From GCA-2689995 sp964529325 (GTDB lineage: Bacteria; Fidelibacterota; Marinisomatia; SCGC-AAA003-L08; GCA-2689995): DNA of 39,303 nucleotides. Below, piece by piece: positions 7,954-16,800 of this stretch. The DNA is taken from NCBI GenBank assembly GCA_964529325.1, contig CAZGWH010000014.1, positions 1 to 39,303 of the forward strand, read 5' to 3'. The stretch's first letter is position 1. Every line of letters starts with the position of its first letter. A model generated the notes under the pieces. That model was given only the letters and a program-made list of their open reading frames with translations. It was not told the origin of the DNA and did not search any database. The position numbers were made by a program, and so were the translations under genes.

Positions 7954-8910
7954 ATGTCAATACTAGTATTTATTCAACAAGAAAATGGAAAAATTAATCG
8001 TTTATCATTAGAAGCGATAGCAGGAGCACAACAATTAGGTGAGAAATTAAATCATCCTATTACTGCATGTGTTTTTGATGAAAAAAGTGCAAATGAACTC
8101 ACATCGTACAATCTTGATAAGATAGTTTGTGTCAATGATTCACAATTAGCAGAATATAATCCACTAACTTTCGCAAATGCGATGGAACAAATAATCTCAA
8201 ATGAAACCTCAACATTAATAGTTACTGGGCATACTTATGAAGCGAGAGATTGGATTCCACGATTAAGTGCAAGATTGGATTTACCATTTGTATCTGATTG
8301 CACTGGTTTTAAAACCGATCCAAATTTTGTAGTAATTCGTTCTATTTTTCAAGGTAAAATTTCGTCAGATGTATCAATTGAAAATAATAATGGTTTTGTC
8401 TCGTTTCAGTCAGGTTCATTTAGGGCAGATGAAATTCAAGCTGGCTCATGTGAAGTAACTCAGATTAGTGTTGATTTATCTCAATCTTCTGATTTAGTTA
8501 GACCTGGTGAAAAGTTTCAAGAAGCAAAAGGAGCTGTAGATTTATCACGGGCTAAAATTATTGTATCTGTTGGGCGAGGAATTGGAAAGGAAGAGAATAT
8601 TCCAGTCGCAGAAGAATTAGCAAAATCGTTAAATGCAGAAATTGGTGCATCTCGACCCGTTGTTGATTATGGTTGGTTACCTCATGAAAGGCAAGTTGGC
8701 TCCTCTGGCCAAACCGTAATTCCAAAAATGTATTTAGCTTTGGGGATATCAGGAGCAGTTCAACATCAAGTTGGAATGAAGGGTTCGGATTGTATCGTCG
8801 CAATTAATAAAGATTCGAATGCTCCTATATTTGAAATAGCTGATTATGGAATTGTTGAAGATCTTTTTGAAGTAGTTCCAAAACTAACTGAAAAATTAAA
8901 TGCGAGGTAA
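7954..8910 (+). CDS. etfA: Electron transfer flavoprotein subunit alpha
   Basis: A 318-residue EtfA, the FAD-carrying subunit. The N-terminal domain is the divergent Rossmann-like half. The C-terminal FAD domain is clear: VSVGRGIGKEENIPVAEELA, then GASRPVVDYGWLPHERQVG, SGQTVIPKMYLALGISGAVQH and INKDSNAPIFEIADYGIVEDLFEVVP. A good ribosome site (AGGAG) lies just before the ATG. It sits 8 bases after etfB and 3 before the membrane Fe-S gene. It binds EtfB to make the soluble cytoplasmic carrier that oxidises flavin dehydrogenases, probably acyl-CoA dehydrogenases encoded elsewhere. Confidence 0.96.
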   Translation: MSILVFIQQENGKINRLSLEAIAGAQQLGEKLNHPITACVFDEKSANELTSYNLDKIVCVNDSQLAEYNPLTFANAMEQIISNETSTLIVTGHTYEARDWIPRLSARLDLPFVSDCTGFKTDPNFVVIRSIFQGKISSDVSIENNNGFVSFQSGSFRADEIQAGSCEVTQISVDLSQSSDLVRPGEKFQEAKGAVDLSRAKIIVSVGRGIGKEENIPVAEELAKSLNAEIGASRPVVDYGWLPHERQVGSSGQTVIPKMYLALGISGAVQHQVGMKGSDCIVAINKDSNAPIFEIADYGIVEDLFEVVPKLTEKLNAR

Positions 8911-8913
8911 ATA

Positions 8914-10926
8914 ATGGCTGAACATGCTGTACATTCTACGCCAACTTTATTTTATGTATTGGCATTTGTTGCAATGGGATATCTATTGTATAATTTGCGA
9001 CGATTGTTCACAGTCCAAATTGGAAAGAAAGAAGAAAGACCATTAGACTTTTTTGGACAATTATATAATAGTTTAAGTTTTGGCGTAGGTCAGCGTAAAA
9101 TATATTCTAAACGATTTACCTATGCATCCATTATGCATTTTTTAATGGGTTGGGGATTTATTGAATTATTTTTTGCAACAACAGTAGATTTTTTTACTGC
9201 AAGAGGTTGGTTAGTCGTTTACTTACCCACAATGGATACACCTTGGTTTGCATTTTTAAATGATACTGGTGGACTAATGTTGATTGCAGGCGTATTAATG
9301 GCTCTTGTTAGAAGGCACCTGAGTAAACCTGAAAAACTTCCGCAAAGTAATTTTACAGGGCGAGGTAACTTATTTGGCGATACGGGGATACTCCTGTTTT
9401 TATTAATTCTTGGAGTTGGTGGATTTTTAGCTGAAGCTGCTCGATTAGCAGTGGACCAACCTGAAACAGCTCAATATTCTTATATTGGGAATGCAATTTC
9501 ACATTTGATATCTTATGATATTTGGGTTATAATTAAGCCAAACTTATGGTGGTCACATGCAATAGCATCTTTATTGTTTATTTCAGTACTGCCAATGACT
9601 AAAATGTTTCATGCCATAGCTGTAATTATAAATGTGGCATTGACAAATCGTAAATTAAGAGGTCATTTACGACCAATGAATGTTACGGCATTGATGGAAG
9701 ACCCTGATATGGATCCTGATGAGATTTCTTTAGGCGTGGGTAAATCATCAGATTTTACATGGAAACAGTTATTAGATTCAGTTGCCTGTACGGAATGTTC
9801 AAGATGTACTACAGTTTGCCCAGCAAGTTCCACGGGAAAATTACTTTCACCAATGAAAATCATAACAGATATTCGTGCTGATTTATATCAAAACACCTTA
9901 GGGTTTGGGGAAGAATCAGACCTTGTCGGTGGCCGAATTTCAGCCGAAGAACTTTGGGCATGTACAACCTGTGGCGCCTGTATGGAAGAATGTCCTGTTC
10001 TTATTGATCATGTTCCTGCAATTACGGATATGAGAAGACATTTGGTTTTATCTGAAGGGATGCCTCCAGAACAGGCAAGTGAAAGTCTAGAAGCAACAAT
10101 GCAAAATGGGAATCCATGGGGTTTTCAGAAAGCAGATAGGTTGAAATGGGCTACGGATATTGATTTAAATTTACCAATATTAGCTGACAAAAAAGAAGTG
10201 GATGTATTATATTGGGTTGGATGTGCGGGTACTTATGATCCACGGAATCAAGGTGTTGCTCAGTCAGTTGTTAAAATATTACAATCTGCTAAAATTAATT
10301 TTGCAGTATTAGGTAAAGAAGAAACATGTACGGGGGATTCTGCACGGCGATTAGGTGAAGAATATTTATTTGAAACACTTGCTCAAGAAAATATTGCTAC
10401 GCTTAATCGTTATAAATTTAATACTGTAATTACAGCTTGTCCGCACTGTTTTAATACAATCTCAAATGAATACCCTGATTTTGGTGGGAATTATAATGTT
10501 GTTCATCACTCTGAATTTATTCAACAATTATTAAATCAAGGGAAATTGAATCCTGAAAAATCTTTGGATGGAAATGTTACATATCATGATGCTTGTTATT
10601 TAGGTCGGCATAATGATATCTATGATGCTCCTCGGAATGTGCTAGAATCTGTTTTAACTGAAAAATCGAATTATATTAAGCTTGAACAGAGTAAATCTTC
10701 AAGTTTTTGCTGTGGTGCTGGTGGGGGTAATATGTGGCATGAAGACAATAAAGGTGATAGAATTAATGTGACACGAATGGAGCAAATTATTGAGTCTAAA
10801 GCGGATAAAGTAGCGACGGCATGTTCATTTTGTATGATTATGTTAGATGATGCAATGAAGGTGAAAGGTAAAGAGGATGAAATGGTGATTCAAGATATTG
10901 CAGAAATTATTGCTGAACGACTGTGA
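8914..10926 (+). CDS. etfD: Membrane Fe-S oxidoreductase, EtfD / HdrD-like ETF:quinone partner
   Basis: A 670-residue three-part protein. Residues 1 to about 250 carry several membrane helices of the NarI-like cytochrome b gamma type, which would bind heme b. Two [4Fe-4S] motifs follow: CTECSRCTTVCP from residue 292 and CTTCGACMEECP from residue 350. Two CCG domains complete it (ACPHCFNT, then YHDACYLGRHN, FCCGAGGGNMW and ACSFCMIM), as in HdrD/GlpC. This is the layout of EtfD, the membrane protein shown in mycobacteria to take electrons from EtfBA to menaquinone. It replaces the classical ETF-quinone oxidoreductase. It starts 3 bases after etfA. The symbol is used by analogy; ligand residues are intact. 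Confidence 0.9.
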   Translation: MAEHAVHSTPTLFYVLAFVAMGYLLYNLRRLFTVQIGKKEERPLDFFGQLYNSLSFGVGQRKIYSKRFTYASIMHFLMGWGFIELFFATTVDFFTARGWLVVYLPTMDTPWFAFLNDTGGLMLIAGVLMALVRRHLSKPEKLPQSNFTGRGNLFGDTGILLFLLILGVGGFLAEAARLAVDQPETAQYSYIGNAISHLISYDIWVIIKPNLWWSHAIASLLFISVLPMTKMFHAIAVIINVALTNRKLRGHLRPMNVTALMEDPDMDPDEISLGVGKSSDFTWKQLLDSVACTECSRCTTVCPASSTGKLLSPMKIITDIRADLYQNTLGFGEESDLVGGRISAEELWACTTCGACMEECPVLIDHVPAITDMRRHLVLSEGMPPEQASESLEATMQNGNPWGFQKADRLKWATDIDLNLPILADKKEVDVLYWVGCAGTYDPRNQGVAQSVVKILQSAKINFAVLGKEETCTGDSARRLGEEYLFETLAQENIATLNRYKFNTVITACPHCFNTISNEYPDFGGNYNVVHHSEFIQQLLNQGKLNPEKSLDGNVTYHDACYLGRHNDIYDAPRNVLESVLTEKSNYIKLEQSKSSSFCCGAGGGNMWHEDNKGDRINVTRMEQIIESKADKVATACSFCMIMLDDAMKVKGKEDEMVIQDIAEIIAERL

Positions 10927-11075
10927 TCGGGCATTTAATAGAATCTTTCAATAATTTATCTATAGACCTGAAAGCTCGTGTTTTATGGATTGCAGGTATT
11001 GTTGTTTTGGTATGGTCATTTAGACGATTTTTAATGACAAGAGGTGATTTAGCTAACAAAAATAAAAGTAATTAA
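10923..11075 (+). CDS. Small single-helix membrane protein coupled to etfD
   Basis: A 50-residue reading frame that begins with GTG overlapping the etfD stop (GTGA, 10923-10926) and ends at TAA 11073-11075. An N-terminal stretch (IGHLIESFNNLSIDLKAR) leads into one hydrophobic helix, about VLWIAGIVVLVWSF (residues 20-33), then a basic cytoplasmic-type tail RRFLMTRGDLANKNKSN. The 4-base overlap is typical of translational coupling, so expression is expected to follow etfD. The positive tail predicts an N-out, C-in orientation. I recognise no family. By position it may be a stabilising or assembly subunit of the EtfD membrane complex. It is short enough that standard gene finders would skip it. 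Confidence 0.6.
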   Translation: MIGHLIESFNNLSIDLKARVLWIAGIVVLVWSFRRFLMTRGDLANKNKSN

Positions 11076-11193
11076 ATTTTTGTTTGATTTAATAATTAAA
11101 TTATTTTATTTTGAGGGGTTAAATTGCAAGACAAATTTTAACATTAGAAGTTAAAAATAGTTTTTTTAATAATAAAAACAACACGGAGGAAAG

Positions 11194-13752
11194 ATGAAAC
11201 TCTTTAAAAAAATAGTAATAATTACTGCAATCGTAGGCATGGGATTTATGTATGCACAAGACGCTGCTGGTGATTATAGACTAAATGGAACAAATGTAAG
11301 ATATACTAGTCTGTATAGAGGTGCTACAACAGGTGCACTTTATATTACAGATTCGTATGGAATGAATATTGTTTTACCAGCTCTAACTTTTGAGCCTGGT
11401 GCAGCTATGAATCAATTTATTAATGGTCCATATCCTAAAAATGCATTAACTGCAATTGGTGTAAATTTGAACTTATCATTATATAATGATGGAACAGGTC
11501 ATATTTATGAAGGTAGTTCTTACCCAACAGCCGTTTTTGATGCAGAAAATTGTGTATCTGCACCTGGTATTTTACCAGCGACAGACTTTTTAGGTTATGC
11601 CTCAAATTTAGATGCAGGTTTATCAGTACAAACTACATCTATATTAGGTGAACCATCTCTTAGTCCTTATGCAGGTGGAACTCTTGGATCTTTTAGCTTA
11701 CAACAAGCTGATATCTTTGATTTCTTCCCAGCTGTACCAACATATATGGATTATACAGGATCACCTGCAGCATCACCTGAGCAAATTGCTTACCCTGGAC
11801 CTGCAGCTGGTTATATGACTAAAGATCACTATATGCCATTTTTACCTGAATTAAATGGTGGTGAGCCTTTAAATCCATTAGATTTACTAAGTGGTGGTGT
11901 GACAGTAACTGGACACCAAGCACCTGGAGATATATATCTTGAATGGCATGCTGTTGATGGTGGAATTTCACAAAGTGGTTTTGGTGATGACTTATTAGTT
12001 GATGAAGATGGTGATGGAACTGCATTAGACCGAATTTTAGGTATTCCTTATGTACCCGTTTCTTATGTAAATAATGAATGTGGTGGTGGTGCATTTGATC
12101 CATTTGATTTCACAACATTAGACCCTGAAACTCCAGTTTTAGGTGATAATGTAACACTTATCGGCAATGTTGCTGGTGGTGGTGTAGACATGTGTGAAGA
12201 TGCAGGTGGTGTTGATGTTTTAGCTGGTGGTGTTTGTATGCTTGCTATTACAACTGACGCTGATGGTTCAGGTACACCTGACATGAATGAAGGTTGTGAC
12301 TATTATGAATTAGTTGAAGGATATCCAGGTGATGTTGCAGCTACAACAGTAGTTACGGCTACATGTAATGCATTAGAATTATTCTCTGAAGCTCAATGTG
12401 AAATTGTTGCTGCTAATTCTGCTTTAGAAGCTACTAATGCTGGATTAACATGGGGTTGTGATGCAGTTGATATTTTAACTACTCCAAGTGCTGACTTAGG
12501 TGGCTTAGCTCCAATTTGTGGTGGATTAATTACACTTGCAACAAGTTGTTATGATGATGTTGATGGCGATGGTGTTGGTGATAATCCAGTTGATTGTGGT
12601 GTAGGTGAAGTTTGTGCATGTGATGTAGGTTTTGGAAACTGCGAAACATTTGGTGCTAAATTTGGTGCTAGCTGGGGTGAAGGATGTTTAGAAGGTGAAG
12701 GAACTGGAAATACATTCTATACACTTAACTCAGCTTTTGCTGCTTATGGAAACTATGTTACTTTAAATGGTGTTCAAATGCAAGGTTGCTTAATGGCTGG
12801 AAATGATGAGGCTACATGTGGATCATTGTATGGTGCTAATGACGGTGACCATGATTTTAATGGTACAGATGGTCGTTTAGTAATGAACTACACTCCACAA
12901 TGTTTCCCTGAATTACAAGTTAGAGAAGTATATGTTGACTTTACTGAATTAGGTGCAGGTGAGTGTTTTGATGGCCCTGGTTCTGGTTCTGGTGATGTAG
13001 ATAACTCTTGTGCTGATACATGGGGTACTGGTGGTAATGCAAATTGCTTAAATGTTGCTGATATTGTATTAATGGTTAGTGAAATCTTAAATAGCCAATT
13101 AGAATTCCAAGAAATTTGCCGTGGTGATGTTGATGGTAATGGTTTGATTAATGTTGTTGATGTTGTTCAAACAGTTCAATTGATTCTTGATGGATTAGTT
13201 ATTGATGCAACAACTTCAGATATTATTAAATCTGTAGATGGTGTTCAATATACTGCTGATGGTACTGTTGGGGCTTTCCAATTCACATTAACTCATGATG
13301 AAAACTTCTCAATTGAGTTAACTGAAGATGCAATGGTTGCTGAATTTGTAACAGTGGACAACAAAACGACTGTTGTTATTGTTATGCCAGAAACTGAACA
13401 GTTATTTACTGCAAATGGTCAATATGAAATTAGTGAAGTTCTTGCTGCAACAAATGATGGGTTAATTGAATCTAACATTGTTACACCAGACGAATTTACT
13501 TTATCTAATGCATATCCAAATCCATTCAATCCAACAACTTCAATGCTTTTAAGTCTTGATAATGATGGTTTAGTTGCTGTTAAAGTATTTAACATCAATG
13601 GTCAGTTAGTTGATGTTTTAACTGATGGAAACATGGTTGCAGGAATGCATACAATTTCATGGGATGCACAAGATTTTGCATCTGGTGTTTATTTTGTTAA
13701 AGCTTACATCGGTTCTGATGTGATTACTCAAAAGGTTTCTTTAATGAAATAA
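11194..13752 (+). CDS. Secreted Cys-rich protein with dockerin-like repeats and Por-type (T9SS-like) sorting tail
   Basis: An 852-residue exported protein with an excellent Shine-Dalgarno (GGAGG) and a signal peptide (residues 1-21, ending MYAQ/DAAG). The middle (about 120-600) is acidic, poor in Lys, and holds more than 20 scattered cysteines with Asp-Gly runs such as DVDGDGVGD, which suggest disulfide- and calcium-stabilised structure. Residues about 600-668 form two dockerin-like halves, the second reading GDVDGNGLINVVDVV. Residues 769-852 are a sorting tail, LSNAYPNPFNPTT through the final VSLMK, as in proteins exported by the type IX system and held at or released from the surface. Cargo function is unknown. 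A strong terminator follows, and a TonB-dependent receptor gene begins 140 bases downstream. Confidence 0.85.
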   Translation: MKLFKKIVIITAIVGMGFMYAQDAAGDYRLNGTNVRYTSLYRGATTGALYITDSYGMNIVLPALTFEPGAAMNQFINGPYPKNALTAIGVNLNLSLYNDGTGHIYEGSSYPTAVFDAENCVSAPGILPATDFLGYASNLDAGLSVQTTSILGEPSLSPYAGGTLGSFSLQQADIFDFFPAVPTYMDYTGSPAASPEQIAYPGPAAGYMTKDHYMPFLPELNGGEPLNPLDLLSGGVTVTGHQAPGDIYLEWHAVDGGISQSGFGDDLLVDEDGDGTALDRILGIPYVPVSYVNNECGGGAFDPFDFTTLDPETPVLGDNVTLIGNVAGGGVDMCEDAGGVDVLAGGVCMLAITTDADGSGTPDMNEGCDYYELVEGYPGDVAATTVVTATCNALELFSEAQCEIVAANSALEATNAGLTWGCDAVDILTTPSADLGGLAPICGGLITLATSCYDDVDGDGVGDNPVDCGVGEVCACDVGFGNCETFGAKFGASWGEGCLEGEGTGNTFYTLNSAFAAYGNYVTLNGVQMQGCLMAGNDEATCGSLYGANDGDHDFNGTDGRLVMNYTPQCFPELQVREVYVDFTELGAGECFDGPGSGSGDVDNSCADTWGTGGNANCLNVADIVLMVSEILNSQLEFQEICRGDVDGNGLINVVDVVQTVQLILDGLVIDATTSDIIKSVDGVQYTADGTVGAFQFTLTHDENFSIELTEDAMVAEFVTVDNKTTVVIVMPETEQLFTANGQYEISEVLAATNDGLIESNIVTPDEFTLSNAYPNPFNPTTSMLLSLDNDGLVAVKVFNINGQLVDVLTDGNMVAGMHTISWDAQDFASGVYFVKAYIGSDVITQKVSLMK

Positions 13753-13780
13753 TATTGATTCATTATATTTGAATCTTTTT

Positions 13781-13818
13781 AAAAGCCCTCGTATTATTTA
13801 CGGGGGCTTTTTCTTTTC
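13781..13818 (+). terminator. Rho-independent terminator
   Basis: AAAAGCCCTCGT (13781-13792) pairs with ACGGGGGCTTTT (13800-13811) in a 12-bp stem with one T-G wobble and a 7-base AT loop, followed by a T-rich run. It ends the 11194-13752 transcript. It is the clearest terminator in the window. Confidence 0.92.
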
Positions 13819-13892
13819 CTATTAAATTCCTTCGAGTTTGTATTAAATTTTAGGCTATGTTTTTATTCAATAATTTTCATTTTGGAGTGTAA

Positions 13893-16800
13893 ATGTCGAG
13901 AAATCGATTTCTAATATCATTATTAATATTTTTATCATTTAGTTTTTCTGCCATAATACAAGGAATCATTAAAGATAAACGATCAAAACAACCTTTAATT
14001 GGTGCAAATGTCATGCTTAAAGGTACATCCTTAGGAAGTTCAACAGATGAAAATGGGTTTTATCTCATACAAAATATTGATTTTGGAAATTACACTTTAG
14101 CTGTATCATATATTGGGTATGAAGAATTTGAACAAGAAGTCTCTCTTAAAAGTAAAACCAGCTTAGAATTAGATTTATTTTTAACCCCTCAAGCATTAGA
14201 ACATACAGGCACTACGGTTACAGGAGCAAAAAGAAAAGAAAAAGTTACTGATGCACCTGCTTCAATGGAAGTAATTAGTAATAGAGATATTCGTCGTGAA
14301 TCAACTACAAATTTGGGTTCATTTCTAAAAGGAATGAAGGGTGTTGATTTTACAGCAAGCGGTGTAGATAATTATAGTATTTCAATCCGTGGATTTAATT
14401 CTAGTTTTAGCTCTCGATTATTGACATTGACAGATGGTCGTGTTGCAAATGTACCTGCGTTACGTGTAATGAATTATAGTTCTGTTCCACAATCTGCAGA
14501 AGATATAGAACGAATGGAAGTTGTTTTAGGGCCAGCAACTGCACTTTATGGAGCAAATGCACATAGTGGGGTTGTTAACATTACTTCAAAATCCCCAGCA
14601 ACATCAGAGGGTTTTAATATGAATGTTTCAGGTAGTTTTGATGACCGTTCTATGTTAAAAGTGGATGGGCGGTTTGCCAAAAAACTTTCTGATAAATGGA
14701 GTTTTAAAATTTCAAGTACTTATCTTAGAGCTTTTGAATGGGAATATATGTCTGAACAAGAATGGAAAGTTCACCGAACACCTTGGGTTGGAGTTCCGGG
14801 TCGAAAAATTGACGGTAAAGATAATAATCCATGGAGAGTTTTTCAGGATTCATATATTGATTCCGCTCAAAATATTCATGGACAAATGGTTAGAATTGGT
14901 GATGGTGAACCAAACCATGGTGACATGGACGGTGATGGTGTTGCGGGTGAAGATTGGTTTAATGGCTATGATGATGATGGAGACGGATTAGTTGATGAAG
15001 ATTATTTTTATGCAGATGGTATAAATAATTTTGAACCATGGAATCCTGAACAAAATGATTTTAATGGAAATGGTATTCCTGATCCTGCTGAAAGTTTTAC
15101 GGATTCTAATGAAAATGGTATTTGGGATATAGGTGAAAATTTTATTGATATCGGGAACGGAATTTGGAATGAAGGTGAAATTTGTAATGGTACAATAAAT
15201 TCTGGAGATTGTTTTGGTGAATTTATTGATATTGGAGATGGTACTTGGTCGCAAGCAGAAGTTTTTGAAGATTGGAATGGAAACGGTGTATGGGACGGTG
15301 AAAATTTCGATGAAGATGGTAATCCAATAATAGATGAATATATTGATTTTAATACTGATCAATGGTTTGATGGTGTAGATAATAATAATAATGGAATAAT
15401 AGATGAAGATGAAGAACGATTAATGGAAGAAGGTTTAGGACCACATTGGCAATGGGGTCTTGAAGAGAAAGAAATATTAGTTTGGAATGGTCGTTCAAAA
15501 GAAAGTTGGTTTTCGGTAAATGCATTTGGAGATACAACTTGGACTTATAATCCGTGGTATATAGAAAATAATATTGATATAAATGGTGAGATAATTGATG
15601 AACATTTGAGAGGTTCATATATTTGGGATGAAGATAATTTTGATATGTTATTTGATACATATACAAATGATTTTGGTGATGATGGATTAATAGGGGAACC
15701 ATTTTTTGATTCTTCAGGTGACGGTGAATATCAACAAGGTGAAGGGTTAGTTTATTATGAAACAATAGATGGAAGTAGTGTTTATGCAACGAATGATTAT
15801 GGATTAGATGGAATTNNNNNNNNNNNNNNNNNNNNNNNNNNNNNNNNNNNNNNNNNNNNNNNNNNNNNNNNNNNNNNNNNNNNNNNNNNNNNNNNNNNNN
15901 NNNNNNNNNNNNNNNAACAATAGATGGAAGTAGTGTTTATGCAACGAATGATTATGGATTAGATGGAATTCCAAATACAAATGATTTTGGTGAGGGTGAT
16001 GGTATTTGGCAACCAGGGGATCATTGGCAAGATGAAAATAATAATGGTAGTGTAGATTTAACAACTGAAAACTTTAGTGATTTTAATGGAAATGGTTTTT
16101 GGGATGATTATGAATCATTTACCGATGAAAATGGAAATGGAGTTTGGGATTTAGGTGAGGATTTTTCAGACCTTTCAGACGGTTCATATTTTTCAGGTGA
16201 ATTCATACCTGAATTACATGATGCAAATGGAGATGGAATTTGGAATGAAGGTGAGGAATGTTTAGGTTGGGTAATCTCGGGAAATTGTGTCGGAAATTTC
16301 AATGATACAAATGGTGATGGTGTTTGGAATGCATCCGAAGAATATTATGATTTTAATAATAATGGAAGTTTTGATCCAGCTGAGGAATTTACAGATTTAA
16401 ATGGAAACGGAAATTGGGATGAAGGCGAACCATTTGAAGACGTTGGAAATGGAATTTGGGATGATGCAGAAAACTATATAGATTTTAATTCAAATGGCAA
16501 CTATGATGGACCTGATTTATATAATGAAAATTATGTTTTTGATGCTAATTCAATTGATGTTTGGCCAATACCTGACGGAATTTGGAATGATGGTGAAGGC
16601 GTAATTGATTGTGGGTATGATGGATTATGTTGGGATTTTACAATGAATTCAAATCAACCGCAAAGTCCAGCAGAACCATTTGATGATATAAATTCAGATG
16701 GTGTATATAATATTGGTGAACCATATTATGATTGGAATAGTAATGGAAATAGAGATATATCAACATATATTGATGTAAATAATAATGGTGTTTATGATGA

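Noticed and set aside
11131..11170. Terminator after the etf operon
   Set aside because: TTTTAAC/GTTAAAA with a T run a few bases later could form a weak hairpin, but it is pure AT-type pairing in AT-rich sequence and not convincing.
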